Assembly (NCBI RefSeq): GCF_014172405.1
Contig: NZ_WNXC01000001.1
Location: 806,001-870,000 of the forward strand
Length of the DNA stretch: 64,000 nucleotides
Source of the DNA: Pedobacter gandavensis
GTDB taxonomy: Bacteria > Bacteroidota > Bacteroidia > Sphingobacteriales > Sphingobacteriaceae
Direction of reading: 5' to 3'
Of the stretch, positions 9,207 to 18,649 are shown piece by piece (the stretch's first letter is position 1; every line of letters starts with the position of its first letter). The notes below the pieces were generated by a model. It ran no database searches. It was not told the DNA's origin and saw only the letters and a program-made list of their open reading frames with translations. Made by a program: the position numbers and the translations under genes.

Positions 9207-9878
9207 ATGACAAGACGGCTACCTTCTGATCAGGAACTATGGGGTGCAATTCAGCAGGATAACAGTAAAGCTTTCGATTTACTGTTTGAAAGGTATTGGG
9301 AAAAAATCTACAGTACTTGCTATGGCTATTTGAAAAACGAAGAAGCCTGTAAAGAGATTGTACACAATATTTTTCTAGACATCTGGCAAAAGCGGGAAAC
9401 GCTTGAGGTCATTTCTTTTAAACATTACCTGACTTCTGCAGCAAGATATCAGGTATACAAGGTGATTAGGAAAGAAAAACTAAATCCGATTCAGCTGATC
9501 GAAGATTATAGCCTGGTACCCCATCTGGACTGGGTTCGCAATCAAGGCGAAGAAAAAATGCGTGATGAAGAAATAGGTAGAAACCTGGAGGAGGTGCTCA
9601 ATACCCTACCGAAGCGTTGCAAGGAGGTTTTTGTCCTCAGCAGGATGAAGAACTTTACTAATGATGAGATTGCCTGTAAACTGGGCATCTCCAAACGTAG
9701 TGTAGAAAACCAACTCACCCAGGCGCTTAAAGTTTTGAGGCTTGCTTTAAAAGGTGCTTTGTATGCCTTTATATTTATTCATTTTCAACAAGCAACAGTT
9801 CATTCCGGTACAAGGCAATCTAGTCAAATCCATCACCCGGCCTCCATTGGATCAATTTATCTTCATAGCAATATTTAG
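9207..9878 (+). CDS. ECF-type RNA polymerase sigma factor
   Basis: 223 residues from ATG 9207 (MTRRLPSDQELW). An in-frame ATG at 9129 would add a Lys/Ile-rich stretch not seen in the family. Sigma region 2 is at about residues 22-90 (AFDLLFERYWEKIYSTCYGY; EIVHNIFLDIWQKRE) and region 4 at about 130-190 (LPKRCKEVFVLSRMKNFTND; ISKRSVENQLTQALKVLR). These match the Bacteroidetes sigma-70 group that works with FecR and SusC to switch on uptake genes. It is transcribed away from the FecR gene, sharing a 136-bp region, instead of preceding it in one operon as is usual. The Sus operon on the other strand is the obvious target. The 45-residue tail after region 4 is not conserved-looking. Confidence 0.93.
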   Translation: MTRRLPSDQELWGAIQQDNSKAFDLLFERYWEKIYSTCYGYLKNEEACKEIVHNIFLDIWQKRETLEVISFKHYLTSAARYQVYKVIRKEKLNPIQLIEDYSLVPHLDWVRNQGEEKMRDEEIGRNLEEVLNTLPKRCKEVFVLSRMKNFTNDEIACKLGISKRSVENQLTQALKVLRLALKGALYAFIFIHFQQATVHSGTRQSSQIHHPASIGSIYLHSNI

Positions 9879-9951
9879 CTGAGTAAGCGTAAAGCCCTGT
9901 AAAACAATAAATAATAAACACTTGTTATAAAGGGAAACAAAATCTTACGTT

Positions 9952-10539
9952 ATGAAAAAACTAATTTATTTATGTGCAATTTTTGCCACTGCATTTGCAT
10001 TTCAAGGATGCAACAGTAGTACAAAAGATGCCAGACAAACTGCGGATAGTTTAAATATGGTGAAAGACACCACCTCCAATGCAAGTAAAACAGGTGGAAT
10101 CGCAGTTGAGCCTACAGATTCTGAATTTGCAACCAAAGCTGCGGTTGGTGGCATGGCTGAAGTAGAATTTGCTAAACTCGCCTTGACCAAAACCAGTGAT
10201 CCACAGCTCAAAGAATTTGCAACCATGATGGTGACCGACCACGGTAAAGCCAATGAGGAGTTGATCGCGATTGCAAAGATCAAAAACATTACCCTACCTA
10301 TGGGACTTGATGAAGCACATCAGAAGAAAATGACTGAGCTGACTCAAAAAACAGGTAAGGATTTCGATAAAGCATATACCGATGCGATGGTTGAAGGACA
10401 TAAATCTACACTTGACCTGATGAAAAACGAAGCAAAAAATGGTTCTGATGTGGACCTAAAATCATTTGCAACAAACACTGAAATGGTCGTACAAAAGCAT
10501 TTGGACATGATCAACATGATTCATAATCGCATGAAATAG
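9952..10539 (+). CDS. DUF4142 lipoprotein
   Basis: 195 residues with signal peptide and lipobox (FQGC, Cys at about residue 20). The mature protein is a DUF4142 helical bundle (about 60-193): AAVGGMAEVEFAKLALTKTS, LKEFATMMVTDHGKANEEL, and the closing HLDMINMIHNRMK. DUF4142 proteins have a ferritin-like four-helix shape and are common, poorly characterised periplasmic or outer membrane proteins of Bacteroidetes and Proteobacteria, often raised under stress. No metal-binding ligands stand out here. It is a single gene, closed by its own terminator at 10555-10581. Confidence 0.88.
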   Translation: MKKLIYLCAIFATAFAFQGCNSSTKDARQTADSLNMVKDTTSNASKTGGIAVEPTDSEFATKAAVGGMAEVEFAKLALTKTSDPQLKEFATMMVTDHGKANEELIAIAKIKNITLPMGLDEAHQKKMTELTQKTGKDFDKAYTDAMVEGHKSTLDLMKNEAKNGSDVDLKSFATNTEMVVQKHLDMINMIHNRMK

Positions 10540-10554
10540 GACACCTTAAAAATG

Positions 10555-10581
10555 AAAATCCCGGTGCTCATCCGGGATTTT
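10555..10581 (+). terminator. Rho-independent terminator after DUF4142 gene
   Basis: AAAATCCCGG pairs exactly with CCGGGATTTT around a 7-base loop, 15 bases after the stop codon. Confidence 0.85.
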
Positions 10582-10717
10582 CTGTAAGGTATCTAACCTA
10601 TTCATTTTTTCATTTCAAACCTGTCATTGTGTCTGATCCTATTTTGTAAATCACTAATAATCAATGATAATTATACTACCATATAATGTATTAGATCAAT
10701 AATATGCGTAAGCAAAT

Positions 10718-11743
10718 TTAAAGCCGTTGACTAGACTTTCTGATGATTAATTTCGGTTTGATGTTTACCGTTTTCTTGATCACCATTCCTGAATTCTCCA
10801 TCTCCTGGAAATGGAGGTTACCAATGGTCTTCCCCATCTCAATACTAAACTGATCAATGGTGCTGATTGAAGGACTGGTGATCTCTGTAAATGGCTCATT
10901 TGAATAGCCGCAGATGCCTAGTTCTTCCGGAATGCGGATTCCTTTCGCAGAAGCGACTTCCAATACCCCTAAAGCAGCAAAATCAGAGGTAGAAGCAAAA
11001 ATGGCATCAGGTGGAATGGCCATATCCAACAACCTCGCGGTAGCTACAGCACCGAGCTCTTTAGTCCAGGCATTCGCATACATTAATTCTTCTTGGACCG
11101 GAAAACCATGGTCTCTAAGCGCAGCCAGGTAGCCTTCCTTTCGTTCTCTGAAAATATGGAGCTCCTGAGGACCTTCCAAAAGCGCAATCCTCCGGTAACC
11201 TTGATCAATTAAATGCTTTACGGCTTCATAAGAAGCCTTATGGTTGTCGTTCACCACTTTAAAGGTTTCCAATTCTTCCAGCACACGGTCAAATTGTATC
11301 AATTGAATGTTGCGGTCTAAAACCTGCTGCAGGTGGTCAGAACTTCCTTGTTCTGCAGCAATAGAAATCACAATTCCACTTACATTCTGATTCACTAAGG
11401 CATTAACACCGGCTACTTCACGCGAATGAAGTTCATTGGATTGACAAATGACCAGGTTATATCCTTTGTTAAAAGTCACTTCTTCCAGGCCAGCTATGAT
11501 ATTCGAAAAGAAATACTGATTAATGCGGGGAACCACCACGCCGATTGTTGGATTATTACCCTTCCTAAGGTTTGAAGCCATTGCATTTTGCTGGTAATTC
11601 ATCTCAGCAGCAGTTTTAAGCACCAAGGCTTTCGTCTCCGCATTGATTTTATCACTATTACTCAATGCTCTGGATACAGAAGATGCCGCCAAATTAAGTT
11701 TTTGGGCGATATCGTATATAGTTGTTCTTTTCTGCTGCTTCAT
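10718..11743 (-). CDS. LacI-family transcriptional regulator of the xylose genes
   Basis: 341 residues from ATG 11743 (MKQQKRTTIYDIAQKLNLAA); an upstream ATG at 11848 would add 35 residues that run across the operator and is rejected. N-terminal LacI helix-turn-helix with hinge (about 6-60, TIYDIAQKLNLAASSVSRAL), then a periplasmic-binding-protein-like effector domain (NPTIGVVVPRINQYFFSNII; VVNDNHKASYEAVKHLIDQG; DAIFASTSDFAALGVLEVAS). It is divergent from xylB-xylA-symporter and a perfect 12-bp palindrome lies between them, so it very probably regulates these genes and itself in response to xylose or a derivative. It is not of the AraC-like enterobacterial XylR type nor the ROK-type XylR of Firmicutes. 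Confidence 0.92.
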   Translation of the reverse strand: MKQQKRTTIYDIAQKLNLAASSVSRALSNSDKINAETKALVLKTAAEMNYQQNAMASNLRKGNNPTIGVVVPRINQYFFSNIIAGLEEVTFNKGYNLVICQSNELHSREVAGVNALVNQNVSGIVISIAAEQGSSDHLQQVLDRNIQLIQFDRVLEELETFKVVNDNHKASYEAVKHLIDQGYRRIALLEGPQELHIFRERKEGYLAALRDHGFPVQEELMYANAWTKELGAVATARLLDMAIPPDAIFASTSDFAALGVLEVASAKGIRIPEELGICGYSNEPFTEITSPSISTIDQFSIEMGKTIGNLHFQEMENSGMVIKKTVNIKPKLIIRKSSQRL

Positions 11744-11773
11744 AAGGAAAGTAAAAATACAAAAATATTTTAG

Positions 11774-11785
11774 GCAATCGATTGC
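11774..11785. promoter_or_regulatory. Probable LacI-type operator of the xyl operon
   Basis: GCAATCGATTGC is a perfect palindrome with a central CG, the usual form of LacI/PurR-family sites. It lies 30 bases upstream of the regulator start and 77 bases upstream of xylB, in the divergent promoter region. Confidence 0.7.
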
Positions 11786-11811
11786 AATTATAAAACTTTC
11801 TACTAAATTCG
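11782..11811 (+). promoter_or_regulatory. Candidate Bacteroidetes-type promoter for xylB
   Basis: TTGC at 11782 and TAAATTCG at 11804 lie 18 bases apart, close to the Bacteroidetes -33 TTTG / -7 TANNTTTG pattern with one mismatch in the -7 element. The -33 part overlaps the palindromic operator, which fits repression by blocking polymerase. Inferred from pattern only. Confidence 0.4.
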
Positions 11812-11862
11812 TTTCCTGATAACCAAATATAAATTCCATAAACTCCAATAAAACAACACTAT

Positions 11863-13350
11863 ATGTTATTACTGGGAATAGACATTGGCACTTCTTCCAT
11901 TAAAATGGCCATCGTAGACGCGCAAACACAAAAGAGCATTGTTACCGCGCAATATCCGGAGGACGAGGCAACGATTCATGCCCCCCATCCTGGATGGGCA
12001 GAACAGGATCCGGAGCTTTGGTGGAGCCATACCCAAGAAGCTCTTGCCCTTTGCAAAAAGAAAGTGAATTTCCAATCTTTGGACATCGGGGCCATTGGGA
12101 TAGCCTACCAGATGCATGGACTAGTGCTGGTAGACAAAGACCAGAACCTCCTAAGAAACAGCATTATTTGGTGCGATAGCAGAGCCGTTTCTATCGGTCA
12201 AAACGCTTATGATGAATTGGGACATGAGTATTGCCTAAGCCACCTGCTCAATTCCCCGGGTAATTTTACCGCCTCAAAGTTGGCCTGGGTGAAGGAAAAT
12301 GAACCTGCATGCTATGCTAAAATCGACAAAGTGATGCTTCCAGGTGATTTTATTGCCATGAAACTATGTTCGAGCATCACGACCAGTATTTCCGCCCTAT
12401 CAGAAGGCGTTTTCTGGGACTTTCAATCAGACAGCCTATCAGAGGCTTTGATGGATCACTATGGTTTTGACCGAAAGCTGATCCCGGAAATTAAGCCGGT
12501 ATTCTCTGAACACGGTCAAGTAAGTGCCCATTCCGCACAGTTGCTCGGCTTGAAGCCTGGTATCCCAGTGAGCTACAAATCTGGTGACCAACCAAATAAC
12601 GCGCTGTCATTAAACGTATTAGAGCCCGGAGAAGTGGCTGCTACTGCAGGTACTTCTGGTGTGATCTATGGCGTCAGTGACCAATTGGCTTATGATCCGC
12701 AATCCAGGGTGAATACCTTTGCCCATGTCAACTATGCCGAAAACAAAAAAAGACTAGGTATCCTACTCTGCATCAATGGAACAGGAAGTATGAACCGTTG
12801 GGCAAAAAGCTTATTTGCTCCAGGAAAATCTTACCAGGAAATCAATACCACCGCAATGAAAATCCCTGTTGGCGCAGAGGGATTGACCATCCTGCCATTC
12901 GGTAATGGCGCAGAACGTATGCTCAACAACAAGATTATTGGAGGACATTTAGAAAACATAGATTTCAACCTGCACAGCTCAGCTCATATTTTTAGAGCAG
13001 TACAGGAAGGAATCGCTTTTGCTTTTCGCTATGGACTAGATATTATGCGCAGTAATGGCCTTCAACCAAAAGTGATCAGAGCAGGAAAAGCGAATCTTTT
13101 TCTAAGCGAACTATTCCTGGAAGCTTTCGTGAACAGTACCGGTGTCCCCGTAGAACTCTACGACAATGATGGTAGTGTAGGTGCAGCTTTAGGCGCTGGT
13201 ATTGGTGCCGGAATTTACCTTGATTCTGCAGCCGCTTTTAGCAATATCAAACCCATCCAACTGGTGGAACCAAATGCTACCCTAGCCTATGAACCGGTCT
13301 ATCAGCGCTGGTCGTCCGAGTTAAATTTAAAAATTAAACAAAACTCATAA
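11863..13350 (+). CDS. xylB: Xylulokinase
   Basis: 495 residues, a normal length for xylulokinase, which phosphorylates D-xylulose to xylulose 5-phosphate for the pentose phosphate pathway. FGGY-kinase features: N-terminal phosphate-binding GIDIGTSSIKMAIVD (residues 5-19), the HPGWAEQDPELWW block, IAYQMHGLV, the second-domain SGDQPNNAL with the likely catalytic Asp, and the ATP-site AGTSGVIYG. The C-terminal region (RAGKANLFLSELFLEAF; GSVGAALGAGIGAG) also matches XylB, distinguishing it from glycerol kinase or ribulokinase. First gene of xylB-xylA-symporter; xylA starts 79 bases later. Start at ATG 11863 puts the GIDIGT motif at the expected place. Confidence 0.95.
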   Translation: MLLLGIDIGTSSIKMAIVDAQTQKSIVTAQYPEDEATIHAPHPGWAEQDPELWWSHTQEALALCKKKVNFQSLDIGAIGIAYQMHGLVLVDKDQNLLRNSIIWCDSRAVSIGQNAYDELGHEYCLSHLLNSPGNFTASKLAWVKENEPACYAKIDKVMLPGDFIAMKLCSSITTSISALSEGVFWDFQSDSLSEALMDHYGFDRKLIPEIKPVFSEHGQVSAHSAQLLGLKPGIPVSYKSGDQPNNALSLNVLEPGEVAATAGTSGVIYGVSDQLAYDPQSRVNTFAHVNYAENKKRLGILLCINGTGSMNRWAKSLFAPGKSYQEINTTAMKIPVGAEGLTILPFGNGAERMLNNKIIGGHLENIDFNLHSSAHIFRAVQEGIAFAFRYGLDIMRSNGLQPKVIRAGKANLFLSELFLEAFVNSTGVPVELYDNDGSVGAALGAGIGAGIYLDSAAAFSNIKPIQLVEPNATLAYEPVYQRWSSELNLKIKQNS

Positions 13351-13429
13351 AATTCAGTATATCAATTAGGTATAACAATAAACAATTCTCATAAAATCAT
13401 AATAAATCTAACAAAAACCAAGAACCACA

Positions 13430-14761
13430 ATGACAACAGTAACGACAGGAGAAAAGGAATTTTTTAAAGGCATAGAACAAGTAAAATTCGAAGGATTAAA
13501 CTCAGACAACCCACTGGCATTTCGCTGGTATGACGAAAATAGAATCATTGCAGGAAAAACAATGAAAGACCATTTGCGCTTTGCTTGTGCTTATTGGCAT
13601 TCTTTTGTAGCTACTGGTGGAGACCCATTTGGTGAACCTACCATTCTTCATCCATGGAATTTGAAAACAGATGCCGTTGAACGTGCAAAAGATAAAATGG
13701 ATGCTGCTTTTGAATTCATCACCAAGATGAACCTGCCCTATTACTGCTTTCATGATGTGGATCTGGTAGATTACACCAATGATATTCATGAAAATGAAAG
13801 ACGTTTACAGGCCATTGTAGCCTATGCTCAGCAAAAACAAGCAGCTAGTGGGGTTAAGTTGTTATGGGGAACCGCCAATCTATTCTCTCATCGTCGCTAT
13901 ATGAATGGTGCTGCCACCAACCCGGATTTCCAGGTATTGGCACATGGCGCAGCACAGGTGAAATCTGCTTTAGACGCCACAATAGCGCTGGGTGGCGAGA
14001 ATTATGTATTCTGGGGTGGTCGTGAAGGCTATATGAGCCTGCTGAACACCAATATGAAACGTGAGCAGGAACACCTGGCAAAATTCCTCCATGCGGCTAA
14101 GGATTATGCTAAAAAACAAGGTTTTAAAGGGACTTTTTTTATTGAGCCGAAACCATGTGAACCCTCAAAACATCAATACGATTACGATGCGGCAACAGTC
14201 AGCAATTTCCTTCGTCAATACGGTTTAATGGACGATTTTAAACTGAATATTGAAGTGAATCATGCCACACTTGCCGGTCATACTTTCCAACATGAACTAC
14301 AGGTTGCCGCTGATGCAGGTTTATTGGGTTCTATGGATGCCAATAGAGGGGATTACCAGAACGGATGGGATACCGATCAATTCCCAAACAACATCAACGA
14401 ATTGACAGAAGCCATGCTAATTGTATTGGAAGCAAATGGATTACAAGGCGGCGGGATCAACTTTGATGCGAAAATCAGAAGAAACTCTACCGACCCTGCT
14501 GATTTATTTTATGCACACATCGGAGGAATGGACACTTTTGCCAGAGCCTTAATTACCGCGGATCAGGTACTTCAAAACTCTGATTACCTGAAGATCAGAG
14601 CCAACCGTTACGCTTCATTTGATCAAGGTGCCGGAAAAGATTTTGAAAACGGTAAACTGAGCTTGGAAGAGCTCCGAAACTATGCCATTGAAAAAGGAGA
14701 ACCAAAAACCATAAGCGGTCAGCAAGAATTATTGGAAAATATCATTAACAGATTCATTTAA
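13430..14761 (+). CDS. xylA: Xylose isomerase
   Basis: 443 residues, the length of class II xylose isomerases. It interconverts D-xylose and D-xylulose in the cytoplasm using two divalent metal ions. Visible active-site blocks: CFHDVDL (His108 and Asp111, base and partner), [18 protein letters not shown] (metal ligand Glu and substrate Lys), [18 protein letters not shown] (metal ligands), and [20 protein letters not shown] (Asp ligands). Its product feeds the xylulokinase encoded just upstream, and the sugar is presumably delivered by the symporter encoded 20 bases downstream. No departures from the catalytic set are seen. Confidence 0.97.
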   Translation: MTTVTTGEKEFFKGIEQVKFEGLNSDNPLAFRWYDENRIIAGKTMKDHLRFACAYWHSFVATGGDPFGEPTILHPWNLKTDAVERAKDKMDAAFEFITKMNLPYYCFHDVDLVDYTNDIHENERRLQAIVAYAQQKQAASGVKLLWGTANLFSHRRYMNGAATNPDFQVLAHGAAQVKSALDATIALGGENYVFWGGREGYMSLLNTNMKREQEHLAKFLHAAKDYAKKQGFKGTFFIEPKPCEPSKHQYDYDAATVSNFLRQYGLMDDFKLNIEVNHATLAGHTFQHELQVAADAGLLGSMDANRGDYQNGWDTDQFPNNINELTEAMLIVLEANGLQGGGINFDAKIRRNSTDPADLFYAHIGGMDTFARALITADQVLQNSDYLKIRANRYASFDQGAGKDFENGKLSLEELRNYAIEKGEPKTISGQQELLENIINRFI

Positions 14762-14781
14762 AATTAAATAACCCAATCTAC

Positions 14782-16470
14782 ATGAACTCATTGAGTACGT
14801 ACGACTATGTCGTTTTTCTGGTTTATTTTCTGATTGTTTCGGTTTATGGCTGGTCGGTTTACAAGAAAAAACAAGCGCATAAAGAGAATTCAAAAGATTT
14901 CTTTTTAGCGAAAGACTCTCTTACCTGGTGGGCAATTGGAGCCTCTCTAATCGCCTCAAACATTTCTGCCGAGCAATTTATCGGAATGAGTGGCTCAGGC
15001 TTCACTATGGGCCTTGCAATCGCTACTTATGAATGGATGGCTGCTGCTACCCTCATCATTGTTGCTGTATTTTTCATTCCGGTGTATTTAAAAAACAAAA
15101 TTTACACCATGCCGCAGTTCCTTGGGCAACGTTACAACAGTACGGTGGCCATGATTATGGCGGTGTTCTGGCTGTTGCTTTATGTGGTGGTCAACCTCAC
15201 GTCTATCCTCTACCTTGGTGCATTGGCCATCAACAGCATTTCTGGTATCAATACTACCGCTTGTATGTATGTACTCGCTGTATTTGCGATTATCATTACG
15301 CTCGGTGGGATGAAAGTAATTGGCTACACAGATGTGATACAGGTTTTCTTTTTAATCCTGGGTGGTTTAGCTACAACTTATTTAGCCCTGGAATTGGTAG
15401 CCACACATTTTGGCAGTTCCGGCGTATTAAATGGCTTAGCTATGGTCAAAGAGAAGGCTTCGGATCATTTTCATATGATTTTTAAACAGGAAAACCCACA
15501 CTACATGGATCTTCCCGGCTTAACGGTATTGATTGGTGGGATGTGGATTGTGAACCTGAACTACTGGGGTTGCAATCAATACATCACACAAAGAGCCTTA
15601 GGTGCTGATTTGAAAACAGCCAGATCGGGTTTATTATTTGCCGCTTTCTTAAAATTATTGATGCCAATTATCGTGGTATTGCCTGGTATTGCCGCTTATG
15701 TATTGTACAAAGAAGGCTATGGTAATTTCCATACTGCGATGTTGAAAAATGGGGAACTAAATGCAGATTCTGCCTATCCGGTATTGCTTAATTTGCTTCC
15801 TGCCGGACTAAAAGGACTCTCATTTGCCGCTTTAACCGCTGCAATTGTGGCTTCATTGGCTGGAAAAGCAAATAGTATTGCCACTATTTTCACCTTAGAT
15901 ATCTACAAAAAAGTGATCCGGAAGGATGCAAATGAACATAAACAAGTGATCGTGGGAAGAATTACGGTCATTGTAGCCATGTTATTGGCCATTGTTATTG
16001 CGCCACAATTGGGAATTGACAAAAAAGGAGGTTTCCAGTTCATTCAGGAATATACCGGCTTTGTTTCACCAGGTATTTTTGCCATGTTCTTACTTGGGTT
16101 TTTCTGGAAAAGAACTACTTCTAATGCAGCGCTCTTTGCTACAATTGGAGGTTTTTTACTCTCCGTAGGATTCAAAGCCTTACCTAACTTCTGTAATCTG
16201 GAAGGATTAAGTCAATTTGGCTTCTCAAAATTAGCGGTTCAAAAAGATGGCAGTATGCTATATGAAATCCCTTTCCTAGATAGAATGGGTTTTGTGTTTA
16301 TCATTTGCGTGGTCGCGATGGTGATCATTAGTTTATTCGAAAATAGAAAAGGGTTGAATCCTAAAGGATTGGATGTAGATCGTGGTATGTTTAAAACCAA
16401 TGCTGGTTTTACCGCCGGAGCACTGATCATTATTGGAATCATCATTGCTCTTTACAGTATTTTCTGGTAG
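14782..16470 (+). CDS. Sodium/sugar symporter (SSS family), probable xylose transporter
   Basis: 562 residues with about 14 hydrophobic helices, related to the vSGLT/SGLT branch of the sodium:solute symporter family. Early family marks are GASLIASNISAEQFIGMSG (about 52-70), the TMPQFLGQRYN segment and GGLATTYLALELV; the central NLNYWGCNQYITQRALGA block is typical of sodium/glucose-type carriers. It lies in the inner membrane and couples sodium entry to sugar uptake. Its position 20 bases after xylA and before a strong terminator makes D-xylose the likely substrate, but galactose or glucose cannot be excluded by sequence reading alone. Confidence 0.9.
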   Translation: MNSLSTYDYVVFLVYFLIVSVYGWSVYKKKQAHKENSKDFFLAKDSLTWWAIGASLIASNISAEQFIGMSGSGFTMGLAIATYEWMAAATLIIVAVFFIPVYLKNKIYTMPQFLGQRYNSTVAMIMAVFWLLLYVVVNLTSILYLGALAINSISGINTTACMYVLAVFAIIITLGGMKVIGYTDVIQVFFLILGGLATTYLALELVATHFGSSGVLNGLAMVKEKASDHFHMIFKQENPHYMDLPGLTVLIGGMWIVNLNYWGCNQYITQRALGADLKTARSGLLFAAFLKLLMPIIVVLPGIAAYVLYKEGYGNFHTAMLKNGELNADSAYPVLLNLLPAGLKGLSFAALTAAIVASLAGKANSIATIFTLDIYKKVIRKDANEHKQVIVGRITVIVAMLLAIVIAPQLGIDKKGGFQFIQEYTGFVSPGIFAMFLLGFFWKRTTSNAALFATIGGFLLSVGFKALPNFCNLEGLSQFGFSKLAVQKDGSMLYEIPFLDRMGFVFIICVVAMVIISLFENRKGLNPKGLDVDRGMFKTNAGFTAGALIIIGIIIALYSIFW

Positions 16471-16493
16471 AAATTTAATTCGTTCTCTTTACC

Positions 16494-16539
16494 GGGATAT
16501 TTTGATAAGATCTTTCTTATTGAAATATCCCTTTTTTTT
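16494..16539 (+). terminator. Rho-independent terminator of the xylBA-symporter operon
   Basis: GGGATATTT pairs with AAATATCCC, extended by an inner GATAAG/CTTATT stem, followed by an uninterrupted run of T. It is 24 bases after the symporter stop and closes the xylose operon. Confidence 0.9.
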
Positions 16540-16730
16540 GTTTCGCTATGTCATTTGAGCCTAAAAACAAGCGCTTTATTTTTTAGCCGCCTTATACCAT
16601 CAGTATTCCTGATAATTTCGAAAACATTATAGTGTCAAATGTGTTAGGAGATACCAAGGGGCTTTCAAATTAATTTGATTAACGCCCTTTCTTTTATGAA
16701 AATATCCTTATTTTGGAATAAACCTATTGA

Positions 16731-17549
16731 ATGAATTCTCAAATTACATTAATGCCTTTCCCATCCTTAAGCCCTGGGCGCTTGCTGGTATTCCCTTCAA
16801 AACTAAGATCTACAGTCTTAATTCTATTTTTAATAGCTATCTCCAGCCCTACGCTATTTGCTCAGGAACAACAATCCAACAGCGCAACTGAAAAACAAAG
16901 TCTTTCAGAAGAGGAAAAACCAGCTGGCTTAATTATAGAAAAAGGATTAAAATTCAATATCCTCACCTTTTCATTGAGTAATAGAAATGCGGTGAATGAC
17001 AATAACATTTTTGTCAATTACCTAGATCAAAAGAAAACCAGTTGGACAGTCCGTGCCGATGGCGGTTATATTATAAAAAAGAATTTAGGAGTAGGTTTAG
17101 GTCTCTCCTATGGACAATCAAAAGACAACAACCTGATTAAAGGCGCTGATGGCAATTTAACCAGCAACAAGAGCTTTTCAAACAATTACGGCGTTAGGCC
17201 TTTTATTAAAAATTTCATCCCCTTAGATCGTAAAAATAGATTTTACATCGTCAATCAAACAGAAATCCAATTGTTATTCGACCGTTCTATCAAAGAAAAG
17301 GTAGTGGATGAAATACTGACCAGAACCTATACTTCAAAAGATACTTATGGCGTTGGACTAAGACCAGGATTAATGATCTTTATTGTGAAGAACTTCGCAT
17401 TTGAGACCACGGTAGATATCTTTGGGATCAATACGAGCATAGAACGAGGGCGTAGCACAGGAATGCCGGATTCCAGGGTAACCACTACAGATATGAACTT
17501 TAAGATCAACATTCTGAAAATTGGTTTCGGTTTTTCTACTTATTTCTAA
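16731..17549 (+). CDS. Predicted outer membrane beta-barrel protein, hypothetical
   Basis: 272 residues. A long N-terminal lead precedes a signal-peptide core (STVLILFLIAISSPTLFAQ, about residues 28-46). After a Glu/Ser/Lys-rich linker, residues 70-272 alternate in the manner of barrel strands with many Gly and aromatic residues (GGYIIKKNLGVGLGLSYG; YGVGLRPGLMIFIVKNFAFE) and end in Phe after FGFSTY, the common outer membrane assembly signal. It resembles small outer-membrane beta-barrel proteins annotated as porin-like in Bacteroidetes; no substrate can be given. It is 11 bases upstream of a PCMD lipoprotein on the same strand, so the two are probably made together. Confidence 0.6.
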   Translation: MNSQITLMPFPSLSPGRLLVFPSKLRSTVLILFLIAISSPTLFAQEQQSNSATEKQSLSEEEKPAGLIIEKGLKFNILTFSLSNRNAVNDNNIFVNYLDQKKTSWTVRADGGYIIKKNLGVGLGLSYGQSKDNNLIKGADGNLTSNKSFSNNYGVRPFIKNFIPLDRKNRFYIVNQTEIQLLFDRSIKEKVVDEILTRTYTSKDTYGVGLRPGLMIFIVKNFAFETTVDIFGINTSIERGRSTGMPDSRVTTTDMNFKINILKIGFGFSTYF

Positions 17550-17560
17550 TTGGTATCCTC

Positions 17561-18637
17561 ATGATTAAAACGAACATGTTAAATTATAGATCACTCTTTT
17601 TTGTATTTGCCGGAACAATGTTACTGTCATCAGGATGCGTAAAAGAAACGTATTTTGGAAAATCTACATTCAAGAAAATCCTTTATTTTACCCTTTCCAA
17701 TGAAACTGGAACTACGTCTATTAACCAGGATAGCCTGATCATCCGTCTGAATGTGGATGGAAATGCCGATTTAACAAAGTTATTCCCAGATTCGGTCAGA
17801 CTTTCCACCTATGCACAGCTTAGTCCGGGCGTTCGGGTTCCACAGGACTTTAGTAAACCTGTTCCTTACACGGGTATCGCAGAAGATGGCAGTAGGTCGG
17901 TTTATACGGTGATTGTCAACAAACAATCTGCAAATCCACAGATCAGCAATTCTAATTTTAACGAATGGTATACCCCTTCCGGAAAAAACTATAAACAGCC
18001 AGGATTAGATGCAAGTTCAGAGTGGGCTACCGGAAATGATGGAGTAGTGAGTCTTTCCAGCGCCAATACCACGCCTATTGAAATTGCTCCAGGAGACTTT
18101 GCCGCGCAAATGATCACTAAAGATCTAGGAGTTTTAGCCCAGTTAACCGGCCAGCGCATGGGTGCAGGAACACTGTTCACCGGTACGTTTAAGCTAGACC
18201 TTGCCAATCCTATAAATTCTGCGAAATTTGGAATTGCTTATACCTCAAGACCGAAGAGTTTTACAGTAAGCTATAAATACGCGCCTGGTACCCCTTACAA
18301 AAATGGCGCTGGACAAACGTTGAGTAAACTAGATAGCTGTGATATCTATCTGTTATTGGAAAATAGAACCGGACAAGTCGTAAAAAGAGCTGCTACAGCT
18401 TGGTTTAGGTCTGGGGAAATGGTAAATGAATTCAGCAAAATCACCATTCCATTGGTATATGGTGCTTTACCTACTGGCAGTCCTGCATACCAGCTCCCTG
18501 AAAACGGTCAGTTTGCAACTGCAAATGAAGCAATTACTCATATCAGTATTATATTTTCTTCTAGTGCTGCCGGAGCGAAATATGAAGGAGGAGTCAATAG
18601 CACATTGGTTGTAGACAACCTGGTCTTGAACTACTAA
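17561..18637 (+). CDS. PCMD-domain lipoprotein
   Basis: 358 residues with a signal peptide and lipobox (LLSSGC, Cys about residue 26). An N-terminal Ig-like segment (about 35-120, ILYFTLSNETGTT to YTVIVNKQ) is followed by a jelly-roll-like region beginning ISNSNFNEWYTPSGKNYKQP and ending NSTLVVDNLVLNY; this layout and these blocks match the putative carbohydrate metabolism domain (PCMD) of Bacteroidetes surface lipoproteins. Members are thought to bind glycans or form part of surface structures, but no activity has been shown for this branch. It forms a pair with the upstream barrel protein and converges with the GGT-family gene, only 12 bases away, with no visible terminator between them. 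Confidence 0.7.
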   Translation: MIKTNMLNYRSLFFVFAGTMLLSSGCVKETYFGKSTFKKILYFTLSNETGTTSINQDSLIIRLNVDGNADLTKLFPDSVRLSTYAQLSPGVRVPQDFSKPVPYTGIAEDGSRSVYTVIVNKQSANPQISNSNFNEWYTPSGKNYKQPGLDASSEWATGNDGVVSLSSANTTPIEIAPGDFAAQMITKDLGVLAQLTGQRMGAGTLFTGTFKLDLANPINSAKFGIAYTSRPKSFTVSYKYAPGTPYKNGAGQTLSKLDSCDIYLLLENRTGQVVKRAATAWFRSGEMVNEFSKITIPLVYGALPTGSPAYQLPENGQFATANEAITHISIIFSSSAAGAKYEGGVNSTLVVDNLVLNY

Positions 18638-18649
18638 CTCCTGATTGGG

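Noticed and set aside
11744..11848. Upstream extension of the LacI regulator
   Set aside because: It would translate the operator region; the LacI HTH begins a few residues after ATG 11743 as usual.
15033..15485. 150-codon frame inside the symporter gene
   Set aside because: Shadow frame of a clearly conserved transporter; composition rich in Cys/His/Trp typical of a wrong frame.
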